64,000 nt of DNA from Planctomycetaceae bacterium (GTDB lineage Bacteria; Planctomycetota; Planctomycetia; Pirellulales; Lacipirellulaceae). The stretch's first letter is position 1. The number at the start of each line of letters is the position of its first letter. Of this stretch, positions 16,813-24,952 are shown piece after piece. Both the position numbers and the translations under genes were made by a program. The DNA lies in the NCBI GenBank assembly GCA_002702655.1, contig PABB01000067.1, forward strand, positions 124,001-188,000. The letters run 5' to 3'. The notes under the pieces were generated by a model. That model worked only from the letters and a program-made list of their open reading frames with translations, ran no database searches and had not been told where the DNA came from.

Positions 16813-17365
16813 CATTCGGCAGTATGTCGGCACCAACAAGAAGATAAGTGTGGAGCGTTCTCTGCCGAGCAACCCACGGCTCAACGGCTTTCTCGTGGAT
16901 GCATCAGAGTCGTTGGGCGTGATGCATTGCTTCCATGATTTTATGCCGGACGGATTCTCCGTATTCCGTATTGCAGACGTGACGGAAGTTCGTTCAGGGA
17001 AATACGAACGGCACTGGGAGCGGATGCTGAAGGGCGAAGGACTGCTATCTGCACTTGCGAAACCACCGTCGCTCGACCTTACAACCATGCGGTCAGCAAT
17101 TGACTCAATAGAATCTCAATACGATGGAATCATTATTGAGTGCGAGGATGCTGAGATCGAGAGTGAGGACTTCTACATCGGGTCCGTGCTCTCGACCAAC
17201 GAAGAGAAGGTAACCATCCAACATTTTGATGGTCTCGGGAATTGGGACGGTGAACCATCCACCCTCATTATGAGTGACATTTCGCTCGTCCAATTCGACA
17301 CTCCCTACATCAACACTTTTTGGAAGTATCTGGCTGAGCCCTCGCCACTCAAAGGCAAGACATGA
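16802..17365 (+). CDS. Hypothetical protein, AT-richer than neighbours
   Basis: 187 residues, no recognised family. The sequence is soluble and acidic, with short beta-strand-like segments such as DGIIIECEDAEIESEDFYIG and a C-terminal INTFWKYLAEP. Base composition and codon choice are visibly less GC-rich than those of the fucosidase before it and the nucleotidyltransferase after it. Its start lies inside the fucosidase end (11-base overlap) and its TGA overlaps the ATG of the next gene (ATGA at 17362). It therefore looks translationally coupled to the nucleotidyltransferase and may be its partner. Confidence 0.65.
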   Translation: MSDSIRQYVGTNKKISVERSLPSNPRLNGFLVDASESLGVMHCFHDFMPDGFSVFRIADVTEVRSGKYERHWERMLKGEGLLSALAKPPSLDLTTMRSAIDSIESQYDGIIIECEDAEIESEDFYIGSVLSTNEEKVTIQHFDGLGNWDGEPSTLIMSDISLVQFDTPYINTFWKYLAEPSPLKGKT

Positions 17366-18312
17366 ACTCCCGCGTCCACACCAGCCCGAACCTCATCTAC
17401 TCGGTGGGCACCCAGGTCGTTGCGGTCAAGGCGGTGCAAGGGTCCGACGGGCAGGCGGTGCATCCCGCGGGGGCGGTCGGCGTGGTGGTCCGCGCGCCGC
17501 GTGATCGGCATCACTCGTATCGCATTCGCTTTCCCGACGGATTCGAGGCCGCGCTGCATCATCACAACCTGATGCTGCTCGCAGAATACAAGCAAGGCGC
17601 TATCAATGATGCGAACAAAGCCCTCTCGACGCACGGGCTGTTCGATCGGGTGATCTACCGCTGCGTGGTCGGATCGCGGGCGTTCGGGCTCGATACCGAC
17701 GAGTCCGACACCGACCGCCGCGGCATCTACTTGCCGCCCGCCGAGCTGCAGTGGTCGCTGTACGGCGTGCCCGATCAACTCGAAAACGACGACAACCAGG
17801 AGTGCTACTGGGAGCTGCAGAAGTTTCTGATCATGGCGCTCAAGGGCAACCCGAACATCCTGGAGTGCCTGTACACGCCGCTGGTCGAGCACGCCACCCC
17901 GCTGGCCCAGGAGCTGCTCGCCATGCGCGAGGCGTTCCTGTCGCGCGTCGTCTACGCGACCTACAACGGGTACGTGATGTCGCAGTTCAAGCGAATGCAG
18001 GCCGATCTGCGCAACCAGGGCCGGGTGAAGCCCAAGCACGTGATGCACCTGATCCGCCTGCTGCTGTCGGGCATCCACGTGCTGCGCGAGGGGTTCGTGC
18101 CGGTCGACGTCGGCGCGCACCGCGAGCGGCTGTTCGCCATCAAGAACGAGCAGCTGCCGTGGGACGAAATCGAGGCCTGGCGCAAACGGCTGCATGGGGA
18201 ATTCGATCGGGCGCTGGAAGAAACCAATCTGCCGGAGCGGCCCGATTACCAACGGGCCAACGAGTTTTTGGTGAAGGCGCGGCGGCTGGCCATGGCGGAG
18301 GAACTCCCGTAA
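17362..18312 (+). CDS. YcgL-type nucleotidyltransferase (DNA polymerase beta superfamily) 1
   Basis: 316 residues. Residues about 12-80 form a separate small beta domain (SVGTQVVAVKAVQG ... GFEAALHHHNL). The catalytic nucleotidyltransferase domain starts near 95: CVVGSRAFGLDTDESDTDRRG, with the GS motif and the paired acidic residues D-x-D that bind metal and NTP. ECYWELQKFLIMALKGNPN is typical of the YcgL-like group (COG3541). The target of nucleotide transfer is unknown. It overlaps the genes on both sides (ATGA upstream, TAATG downstream at 18310-18314). Confidence 0.8.
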   Translation: MNSRVHTSPNLIYSVGTQVVAVKAVQGSDGQAVHPAGAVGVVVRAPRDRHHSYRIRFPDGFEAALHHHNLMLLAEYKQGAINDANKALSTHGLFDRVIYRCVVGSRAFGLDTDESDTDRRGIYLPPAELQWSLYGVPDQLENDDNQECYWELQKFLIMALKGNPNILECLYTPLVEHATPLAQELLAMREAFLSRVVYATYNGYVMSQFKRMQADLRNQGRVKPKHVMHLIRLLLSGIHVLREGFVPVDVGAHRERLFAIKNEQLPWDEIEAWRKRLHGEFDRALEETNLPERPDYQRANEFLVKARRLAMAEELP

Positions 18313-18989
18313 TGGTTCTTTTGTCGCATGTCTTACTGACCGCCGACGCGTCGTGCGCAGAGAGATTTGCCAATCAATTCGTGCCTCGCTTCCAATGGGC
18401 AAACTCGCTGGTCGCGGAGTTGTATTCCCGCGAGGTTTACGCACAACGGGCAATTCGTGCCGACACTTGGGGATTGTTTATCGTCTGCAACGATACCGCC
18501 GGCTGGGGGCCGACGATGGTTTCGCCCGTCGAGTGCCGCTGGCCGCTCGACTTCAATCTCTACCTCAAGGAACAAAGTGACGGCGAGCTGCGGCAATTCA
18601 TGCTGGACGCCATGCACGCGGCAGCGCTGTGGGCGGCGAAGAAAAACTCGTGGCCGACGGACGTCTTCGAGCAGGCGTATGAAAAGGTGCTGCAGCGCGG
18701 ACTGCATTTCCACGGCTTGGTCAACGTGTCGTACCCAACCCCGGACAAGCGATTCACGGCGCGAATCCACTGTGACTACGGAATCGAGTGGGTTCGCTAC
18801 TGTGCCGTGCTGTGTCGCTATCGTTCCAAGAAGCCCATCGCCACGATTCCCTTGGGCAAAATGCGGCCTGCGATCGGGCGCGTTGCAGACGACGTGGCAG
18901 GCGGGAAGTGGGTGCGAGACACGCAATTTGTCTTGAGTTCGGGGCGGCACTACGACTGGGTCGCCGATTTCTCCCAATACATGAAGTGA
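18312..18989 (+). CDS. Hypothetical protein between two nucleotidyltransferases
   Basis: 225 residues, no recognised family. It is soluble, with several aromatic-rich segments (WANSLVAELYSREVYAQRAI, GLHFHGLVNVSYPTPDKRFT, DYGIEWVRYCAVLCRYRSKK) and a C-terminal HYDWVADFSQYMK. Its ATG overlaps the stop of the first nucleotidyltransferase, and the second nucleotidyltransferase begins 12 bases after its stop. Co-translation is likely. The pattern could be that of a substrate-binding partner or an antitoxin-like regulator, but neither is shown. Confidence 0.7.
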   Translation: MVLLSHVLLTADASCAERFANQFVPRFQWANSLVAELYSREVYAQRAIRADTWGLFIVCNDTAGWGPTMVSPVECRWPLDFNLYLKEQSDGELRQFMLDAMHAAALWAAKKNSWPTDVFEQAYEKVLQRGLHFHGLVNVSYPTPDKRFTARIHCDYGIEWVRYCAVLCRYRSKKPIATIPLGKMRPAIGRVADDVAGGKWVRDTQFVLSSGRHYDWVADFSQYMK

Positions 18990-19001
18990 CACGTCGCTTT
19001 G

Positions 19002-19796
19002 ATGAACGCCCAGACCATCGACTACGACAAGCTGCAGCGGCAGGTCGACGCCCATCCGTATCCGCTGGTGTTTGCGACCATCAGCGGGGCGCACCTGTAT
19101 GGCTTTCCGTCGGCCGACTCCGATTTCGACCTGCGGGGCGTGCATCTGCTGCCGCTGGAGCGGGTCATTGGGCTCGACGGGCCCGAGTGCAGGGGCGAGG
19201 ACACCGTCGAGCGGGACGGCGTCCACGACGGTTTGGAAATGGACCTGGTGACGCACGACGTCAAGAAGTTCTTCGGGCTGCTGCTCAAGAAGAACGGCTA
19301 CGTGCTGGAGCAACTGCTCTCGCCGCTGGTCGTGCACACGACGCCGGAGCACGACGAACTGAAGGCGATTGCCAAGAGCTGCATCACACGCTTCCACGGC
19401 CATCACTACTTGGGATTCGCAGCGACGCAGTGGAAGCTGTTCCGCAAGGAGGATCCGCCAAAGGTGAAGCCGCTACTGTACGTCTACCGCGTGTTGCTAA
19501 CCGGGATCCACCTGATGCGGACCGGCGAGGTCGAGGCGAACCTGCTCACGCTCAACGAAACGGCCCAGCTGCCGTACATCGACGAGTTGGTCCAGCGCAA
19601 GTTGTCGGGGCCCGAGAAGGGGCGGCTCGATGAGGCGGATGTCGAGTTTCACGAGCGCGAGTACCGGCGACTGCTCGCCGCGTCGGAAGCGGCCATGCAG
19701 CAGTCGACGCTGCCCGAGCAGGCCACCGGCAAAGCGGCGCTCAACGATTTGCTCGTGCGGTTGCGGCAGCGCGGGGTCGCGGGCGCTGCGACCTGA
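19002..19796 (+). CDS. YcgL-type nucleotidyltransferase 2
   Basis: 264 residues of the same superfamily as the gene at 17362. The active-site region reads FATISGAHLYGFPSADSDFD, followed by LRGVHLLPLERV. The usual GS is GA here, a variant I recall in this subgroup, while the DxD pair is intact. The segment DLVTHDVKKFFGLLLKKNGY matches the helical region after the catalytic core. It lacks the extra N-terminal beta domain of paralogue 1. ATG 19002 is preferred to TTG 18999. It ends the four-gene unit; the convergent aminopeptidase gene ends 42 bases away. Confidence 0.82.
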   Translation: MNAQTIDYDKLQRQVDAHPYPLVFATISGAHLYGFPSADSDFDLRGVHLLPLERVIGLDGPECRGEDTVERDGVHDGLEMDLVTHDVKKFFGLLLKKNGYVLEQLLSPLVVHTTPEHDELKAIAKSCITRFHGHHYLGFAATQWKLFRKEDPPKVKPLLYVYRVLLTGIHLMRTGEVEANLLTLNETAQLPYIDELVQRKLSGPEKGRLDEADVEFHEREYRRLLAASEAAMQQSTLPEQATGKAALNDLLVRLRQRGVAGAAT

Positions 19797-19837
19797 GCGG
19801 CAGCCGCCGCGCGGCGCCGGTCTCGCCACGCACGATC

Positions 19838-22519
19838 TTACTCGGCGGCGGACTCCGACTCGTCGTCGTCATCCTCCGCCGCGTCGTCCTTACCCTTCAG
19901 CTCGTCCACCTGCTCCGCCAGCTCTTGCTGCTCCTTGGTCAGCTTCCGCAGCGCCTTGCGCAGCTCCGCCACTTCGCTGGGGGCGACGGGGACGGTCTCG
20001 TCGAGTTTCTCCAGCGCGGCGGCGGCGGCTTCGGCCACGCGGTCGCCCTCGGGGTCGATCGCCAGCGGCTCCAGCAGCGCCCGGGCGCGCTCGTCGCCCA
20101 GTTCGCCCAGGGCCTGCACCGCGCGGCGGACCAGCGGCTTACGAGGGTGATTCAGAAAGCTGGCAAGCAACTCGAACGCGGCGTCGCGATGCTCGTCGTC
20201 GGTGGAGATCTTCGCCAGCGCCCGCAGGCCCAGCTCCAACTCTTCGAGTTGCAGCTCGTCGCGACGGGTGGTGAGCGTCTCGATCACGTCCCCCTGCAGC
20301 GCCGGGTCGCGCAGCCGCTCGATCGCCTGAAACGCAGCGCCGACCGGTTCATTGCCGAAGGACTTGCTGGCGAGCGCCTGCCGGATCGCGGCGTGCGTGT
20401 CGGGTCCGTTGTGCTTGCCCAGCGCGCGGATCGCCGAGGCGACCACCGCCGGGTTGGAATCGTGGGCCGCGGCGTCGAGCATCGCTGAGCGCGCCTCCGG
20501 CCGGTAGTGGCGGCCGATCACCTCGAGCACCTTGTGCCGCACGCGGGCGTCCTGTTGCTCGCGCGACTGCAGCAGGGCGTCGAACGCTTCGTCGGTGCGG
20601 ATGGCGTACAGCGCGTCGGCCGCCTCCATCCGCACGCCGAAGAACGGATCGCTGTTGAGCGCATCTTTCAGCGCAGCGATCGACTTGCCGTTCTTGCGCT
20701 TGCCCAGCGCCTCGCACGCCAGCACGCGACCGATGACGTCCGATTCGTCTTTCAGCTGGGCCCGCAGCAGGGCGTCCGATTTGTCGAAGTCGACTTCCGC
20801 CAGCACGGAATACTCGGGGTCGAACCGCACGATCTGCGGCTCTCCTGGGAGCTTCACGTAGAAGTCATGCTCCTGGTCGTCAACGTCCACCCGCTCGTCG
20901 ATCGTCTGCCCGTCGACCACGAATCGCAGCGTGACGGGGAACTCGAACCAGTGGGCCGCCGCGTCGGTCGACTTCTCCTGCTGGAGGTGCACGTGCGCCA
21001 GGTTGTCCTCGGCCAGCCACTTGAACTTGACTGTCAGCTTGGGATGCCCGGCGTGGTAGACCCATTGGTCGAAGAACCGGTCGAGCGTGCGGCCGCTGAC
21101 GTCCTCGAACGCTTCGCGCAGGTCCTCGCTCTCGACGACCCCCCAGGCGTTGCGGCCCAGGTACGTGTGCACCGCCTGGCGATACAACTCGGGTCCCAAT
21201 TGGCTGCGCAGCATGTGCAGCACCCAGCTCCCCTTGGGGTACGCGCGGAAGTCGAACTGCTCGAACGGCCGGCGGTACTGCCGATAGACGATCGGGCGAC
21301 GGTCCTCGCCGTTGGACAGCACGCGGTCGCGGGCGTCGGTGTACAGCCCGTACAGCATCGCGTCGCGGCCCAGCTTGTGGCCCTCGTACAGGTGCGTGTA
21401 GTACGTGGCGAACCCTTCGTTGAGCCACAGATGGCTCCAGTCTTTGCAGGTGACGTAGTTGCCGAACCACTGGTGGGCCGTTTCGTGCGCGTCGAGCCCG
21501 CGGCTGTCGTAGATGTTTTCGGTGGCGTCGGAGAACAGCGTCTCCTGCGTGAGCGTCGTCAGCGAGGTATTTTCCATGCCGCCCCACATGAAGTCGCCGA
21601 TCGTCGTTTGATAATACTTGTCCCACGGGTACCGGACGCCCGTTTCCTGCTGGTAGAAGTCGATGATGTCGGCCGTGTCGGCAAACGAGTTGGCGGCGTG
21701 CTCGGCGAGCGACGGCTGCGTGAAGAACGCCAGCGGCAAGTCGCCCAGTTGCTTTTCCAGCTTGGCCAGATGGCCGACCACGACGCACAGCAGGTAGTTG
21801 GCGTGCGGCTTTTCCTGCAACCAGTGCACTGCCTTCAGGCCGTTGCCCTCGGGCGTCTCGTCGATCAAGCGGCCGTTGGAGAGCGCCGTCATGGCGGCGG
21901 GCACGTGCAGGATAACCTCGGTGCTGGACTTCTCGTTGGGCGAGTCGAACGCCGGGTACCAGTGTCGCGCTTCGTGCGGCTCGCCCTGCGACCACACGTG
22001 CTCGTCCTCTTCGCGGAAGCCCATTTCGCGGGTGCGGAAGTAGAGCCCCTTGTGCGGCTCGGCCGAGTAGTCGATCTCGACCCACGCCTCGGCGCCCACG
22101 GCCACCGGCTCGGCGAATACGATGGTCACGTGCTCGCGATCGACGGCAAAGTCGCGCACCTCCTGCGAGCCGCGCACCGCTGCCACTTCCAAGTCGGCGG
22201 CGTCGAGCGTGAGGGACCTCAGCGGCTCGGCGATCGGCGCGAAGACCAGCTTGGCGGTCCCGGCGACCGTGCGGGCGCGAAAGTCGGGCGTCACGTCCAG
22301 CTTGATATGCACCACGTCGACGGCCCGATCGGGGGCGTATTTGCGGGTCAGCACGTCCCCTTCGTCGCTGGCGGCCAGCGCACTGGCCGCGGCGCCGCCG
22401 TAACGGCAAATGCCCTCCAACTCGACGGCCCGCGCAGGCGGCGCGGCAGCGACGAGAAGCACAACGGCGATGAGCGAACGGAACGAAGGGAGCCGGACGG
22501 CGAAGCAAGCAGCAAACAC
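19838..22519 (-). CDS. Exported M1-family aminopeptidase with HEAT repeats
   Basis: 893 residues. Signal peptide about 1-30 (SLIAVVLLVAAAPPARA). The M1 domain has GGMENTSL near residue 325 and HETAHQWFGN with NEGFATYYTH about 20 residues later, i.e. the full HExxH-x18-E zinc site. After about residue 570 a series of HEAT-like helical pairs runs to about 820 (for example RRAVQALGELGDERARALLE). A coiled coil and a very acidic tail (EDDDDESESAAE) close the protein. It would trim N-terminal residues from peptides outside the cytoplasm. GTG 22519 is chosen because AGGAA precedes it and the signal peptide follows; the frame is open further upstream. Confidence 0.88.
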   Translation of the reverse strand: MFAACFAVRLPSFRSLIAVVLLVAAAPPARAVELEGICRYGGAAASALAASDEGDVLTRKYAPDRAVDVVHIKLDVTPDFRARTVAGTAKLVFAPIAEPLRSLTLDAADLEVAAVRGSQEVRDFAVDREHVTIVFAEPVAVGAEAWVEIDYSAEPHKGLYFRTREMGFREEDEHVWSQGEPHEARHWYPAFDSPNEKSSTEVILHVPAAMTALSNGRLIDETPEGNGLKAVHWLQEKPHANYLLCVVVGHLAKLEKQLGDLPLAFFTQPSLAEHAANSFADTADIIDFYQQETGVRYPWDKYYQTTIGDFMWGGMENTSLTTLTQETLFSDATENIYDSRGLDAHETAHQWFGNYVTCKDWSHLWLNEGFATYYTHLYEGHKLGRDAMLYGLYTDARDRVLSNGEDRRPIVYRQYRRPFEQFDFRAYPKGSWVLHMLRSQLGPELYRQAVHTYLGRNAWGVVESEDLREAFEDVSGRTLDRFFDQWVYHAGHPKLTVKFKWLAEDNLAHVHLQQEKSTDAAAHWFEFPVTLRFVVDGQTIDERVDVDDQEHDFYVKLPGEPQIVRFDPEYSVLAEVDFDKSDALLRAQLKDESDVIGRVLACEALGKRKNGKSIAALKDALNSDPFFGVRMEAADALYAIRTDEAFDALLQSREQQDARVRHKVLEVIGRHYRPEARSAMLDAAAHDSNPAVVASAIRALGKHNGPDTHAAIRQALASKSFGNEPVGAAFQAIERLRDPALQGDVIETLTTRRDELQLEELELGLRALAKISTDDEHRDAAFELLASFLNHPRKPLVRRAVQALGELGDERARALLEPLAIDPEGDRVAEAAAAALEKLDETVPVAPSEVAELRKALRKLTKEQQELAEQVDELKGKDDAAEDDDDESESAAE

Positions 22520-22663
22520 GGGCGGGTTCCTGGCAGGAAGCAAAAGCGGGAGACGCCGCGGGCGAACCGGCGGCGGAGGCCTGCAATTGTACCTTGCCCG
22601 GGGGCCCGCGTGCATCGGGCGGGTATCGGGGCTCGTTGCGGCTCTGTGAGGCCGCGGCGGAGC

Positions 22664-22724
22664 GGCTGGGCGCAGCGGGCCCCCCGGGAAATTCCACTGG
22701 GGGCTCCCTACGATCGTCCCCAGC
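22664..22724. repeat. GGCTGGG..CCCCAGCC repeat, family E copy 1
   Basis: GGCTGGGCGC at 22664 faces CGTCCCCAGCC at 22714-22724. The centre is CCCCCGGGAAATTCCACTGG, followed by GGGCTCC. Closely similar to 28170-28237. It lies in the 338-bp gap upstream of the aminopeptidase, in which I see nothing else except the likely promoter region. Confidence 0.7.
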
Positions 22725-22857
22725 CACCCCCCGACGGTCCTCGCGCCCCAGCGTCGGCGCCCCTCGATGCCGGAGTGCGATGATTTCCGTGGCCTGCGTC
22801 TCTCCCGGCGGCAAGTGTGCCGCCGGCTAGCGGCGCGGGTGTTGGCGCGTTTCGGGA

Positions 22858-23544
22858 CTACGGCTCGATGACACCGTCGCGGATGGCTCGGCGGGTGAGC
22901 AGGCCCGCCTTATGCAGGCGCAGCTTCTTCATCAGCCGCGAGCGGTGGTTGTCCACCGTGCTGGTCGACAGCCCCAGCCGCCGCGCGCATTCGGCCACGC
23001 TTTCGCCGCTGCCCAGGCGTCCCATCACCTCCAACTCGCGGGGGGTGAGCATCGAGATCGACCCGCCCGCGTCGTCTGCCAGTTGGAACCCGCGCGACGT
23101 GCGGCGCAGTCGTGCTGCGAACGCCGGATCGAACACCCGCTGGTCCTGCTGCAGAATCGCGTGCAAGCCGCGGCTGAGCACCTCGGGCCCGGCGGCGCGC
23201 GTCAAGTAGCTGACGCCCGGCGTGGCGAGCAGCTCCAACAGCACAGCCTCGCGGGGTCGCGCGTCGAACACCAACAGCCGGCCGTGAACATGACGGCGAT
23301 GATAGCGCACCGCGGCTGCCAGACCTTCGGTTGCGCGGCGCGGATCGACGATGACCAAATCGGGCGCCAATCCCGTGAGCGCGTCAGCGAGCGACTCGTC
23401 GGCGGCAATCGCCGCCACGCGTTGGCAACCCAACTGACGCGTCAGCCAGCAGGTGAGCGTGTCGGCGTCGAGCTGATTGGCCAACGCCAATTGGATCGAC
23501 GCGGTGGCGAGGGAGATTTCCTCGGGCGAACGGTGGGAACTCAT
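22858..23544 (-). CDS. LuxR-family regulator with degenerate receiver-like domain
   Basis: 228 residues. The C-terminal LuxR/GerE HTH is clear: LTPRELEVMGRLGSGESVAE, then STSTVDNHRSRLMKKLRLHK. The N-terminal ~130 residues follow the layout of a response-regulator receiver (LVIVDPRR in the place of the phospho-acceptor strand, then GRLLVFDARP and GVSYLTRAAGPEVLSRGL), so an Asp in VDP may correspond to the acceptor. The acidic pair normally found near the N-terminus is not obvious, so phosphorylation is doubtful. No kinase gene is adjacent. Start ATG 23544 or 23574. Its HTH is similar to that of the small protein at 10395. Confidence 0.75.
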   Translation of the reverse strand: MSSHRSPEEISLATASIQLALANQLDADTLTCWLTRQLGCQRVAAIAADESLADALTGLAPDLVIVDPRRATEGLAAAVRYHRRHVHGRLLVFDARPREAVLLELLATPGVSYLTRAAGPEVLSRGLHAILQQDQRVFDPAFAARLRRTSRGFQLADDAGGSISMLTPRELEVMGRLGSGESVAECARRLGLSTSTVDNHRSRLMKKLRLHKAGLLTRRAIRDGVIEP

Positions 23545-24021
23545 GGCAGCGGGGCGTGGGGCAAGCATGTGCATAGCGGCGACTCACAAAGCGAGGAGTT
23601 GGAGCTGAACGGACAATCCAAACGACTCGCCAGGCATCGACGCACGGGACGCTGGACGAGGCATCGGCCATCTTGTCCGAGGCGCCGCAGCGGACCCAAA
23701 CCGCACGCCGGCCCCCATGAGCGAGCGGCGACGGGGGCGAAAGCGGGATTCCGCAGCCGGAGCGCGGGACCCGCAAACGACTTACGGCAACCCGCGGCGG
23801 AAATCCGCGCGAAATCGGAGTGACAATCTCGTGGCACTCAAAAACCGACTGCCGAGGACGAGAATTTGCAGTTGGCGCTGCGAGCGAGGATGCCGGTTAG
23901 CCAATCTGGGGCGGCTGGGTTCGACCGTACGGAGCCCCCAGTTGAATGACCACTCCCTGGGGCTTCGCTGCGCTGCGTCGCCAGCCACCCGGCTTCAGCA
24001 GGAGCCGGTTTCGCGCGACAC
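23545..24021. other. Gene-free stretch between LuxR-type gene and slyX
   Basis: 477 bases. None of the short open frames looks like a gene. The right part (23912-23988) carries a divergent copy of repeat family E. The left part probably holds the promoter of the LuxR-type gene, but no box is convincing. Confidence 0.5.
23912..23988. repeat. Repeat family E copy 3 (divergent)
   Basis: GGCGGCTGGGTTCGACCGTA, GGAGCCCCCAGTTGAATGAC, CACTCCCTGGGGCTTCG and GTCGCCAGCC appear in the same order as in the other two copies, with more mismatches. Arms can pair through GCTGG/CCAGC and AGCCCCCAG/CTGGGGCT. Confidence 0.55.
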
Positions 24022-24264
24022 TTAATAATGCGGTGGCTTTTCGTGGGGCAAATCGCCGCCATCCAGCCCTGCCGCCTGCAAGTGCTCGATGGTCGTCCGG
24101 CAATCGCGCAGCTCGCGCGTCAGCCGCTCGATGTCGCGCTGCTGCGCGGCCAGCGCGGCGCTCAGGTCGTCGATCGCCTTCTGCTGGAATGAGAGCCGCT
24201 CCTCGACGATTTGCATCCGCTGGGGCCCATTTTCGCCTGGCGCGGGGTTTGCTGGGTGTGACAT
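24022..24264 (-). CDS. slyX: SlyX-like coiled-coil protein
   Basis: 80 residues. A single long amphipathic helix (VEERLSFQQKAIDDLSAALA, then QQRDIERLTRELRDCRTTIE) and a short tail ending DLPHEKPPHY match the SlyX family in length, heptad pattern and the C-terminal PPHY. Function of SlyX is unknown; it forms coiled-coil dimers. Start ATG 24264. It is divergent from the pterin dehydratase gene. Confidence 0.8.
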   Translation of the reverse strand: MSHPANPAPGENGPQRMQIVEERLSFQQKAIDDLSAALAAQQRDIERLTRELRDCRTTIEHLQAAGLDGGDLPHEKPPHY

Positions 24265-24413
24265 GAGTGCGGTCGCGGTTCGAAGGCGGGGCGGGTTCGT
24301 CGAGCCCGCGATTATTTGACCCCCAGCGGCCGAGGTCGATACTGAACTTCTGCCGACCGCCCCGCGCCCGACCTCTCTGTCCGCTGACCTCCCCAATGAG
24401 GCAAATTCTCTCG

Positions 24414-24776
24414 ATGACTACCCAATCCTGCGACCAACTCGTCCAGAAAAAATGTCTGCCCTGCGAAGGGGGCGTCGAGCCCTACACGCCCGAACAGGCG
24501 GAGGCCCAGTTGAACGAACTCGACGGCTGGCGGATCACCCGCGAGGGCCAACGGATTCGCAAGGACTGGGTGGTGAAGAACTTCATGGCCGGCATGGACT
24601 TCTTCAATCGCTGCGCCGAAGTGGCCGAAGCCGACGGGCATCACCCCGATCTGCACATCGAGGGCTACCGTAACGTGTCGGTCGAGTTGTGGACGCACGC
24701 CATCGGCGGACTCTCGGAAAACGACTTCATCCTGGCGGCCAAGATTGACCAACTGCCGATTGAACTGAAAGACTAG
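24414..24776 (+). CDS. phhB: 4a-hydroxytetrahydrobiopterin dehydratase
   Basis: 120 residues. It contains the family signature with the catalytic histidines: GHHPDLHIEGYRNVSVELWT, followed by HAIGGLSENDFILAAKID. The enzyme removes water from 4a-hydroxytetrahydropterin, regenerating the cofactor of aromatic amino-acid hydroxylases; in organisms without such hydroxylases it may act on molybdopterin-related pterins. No hydroxylase gene is in this window. ATG 24414 is chosen; ATG 24396 would add six residues. A GAGG lies upstream of 24414. Confidence 0.9.
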   Translation: MTTQSCDQLVQKKCLPCEGGVEPYTPEQAEAQLNELDGWRITREGQRIRKDWVVKNFMAGMDFFNRCAEVAEADGHHPDLHIEGYRNVSVELWTHAIGGLSENDFILAAKIDQLPIELKD

Positions 24777-24798
24777 AGCCTGGTACGGGCTGAGCCGT

Positions 24799-24850
24799 GA
24801 ATGAACCCAGGCAGGGCTGTCAGCTTTCGGCTGTCGGCTCTCAGCCAGAA
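24799..24850. repeat. GCTGACAGCC repeat, family C copy 2
   Basis: ATGAACCCAGGCAGGGCTGT, CAGCTTTCGGCTGTCGGCTC and TCAGCCAGAA form the reverse of the element at 12373-12425, including its AATGAACCCAGGCA end. It lies between phhB and the reductase gene. Confidence 0.7.
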
Positions 24851-24952
24851 TTGTCGGAGGTTCATTCAACCTGCAGCCCCCAAGAAGGCGCCGCCTTCGA
24901 TCCCCCTGCCCTGCCCGCCACCCCAGCCGCGGACGTCGCTCCGCGCCCCGCC

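Noticed and set aside
20507-22783. 758-codon open frame on the plus strand opposite the M1 aminopeptidase
   Set aside because: Antisense shadow; the aminopeptidase has a complete HExxH-x18-E site and conserved domains on the minus strand.
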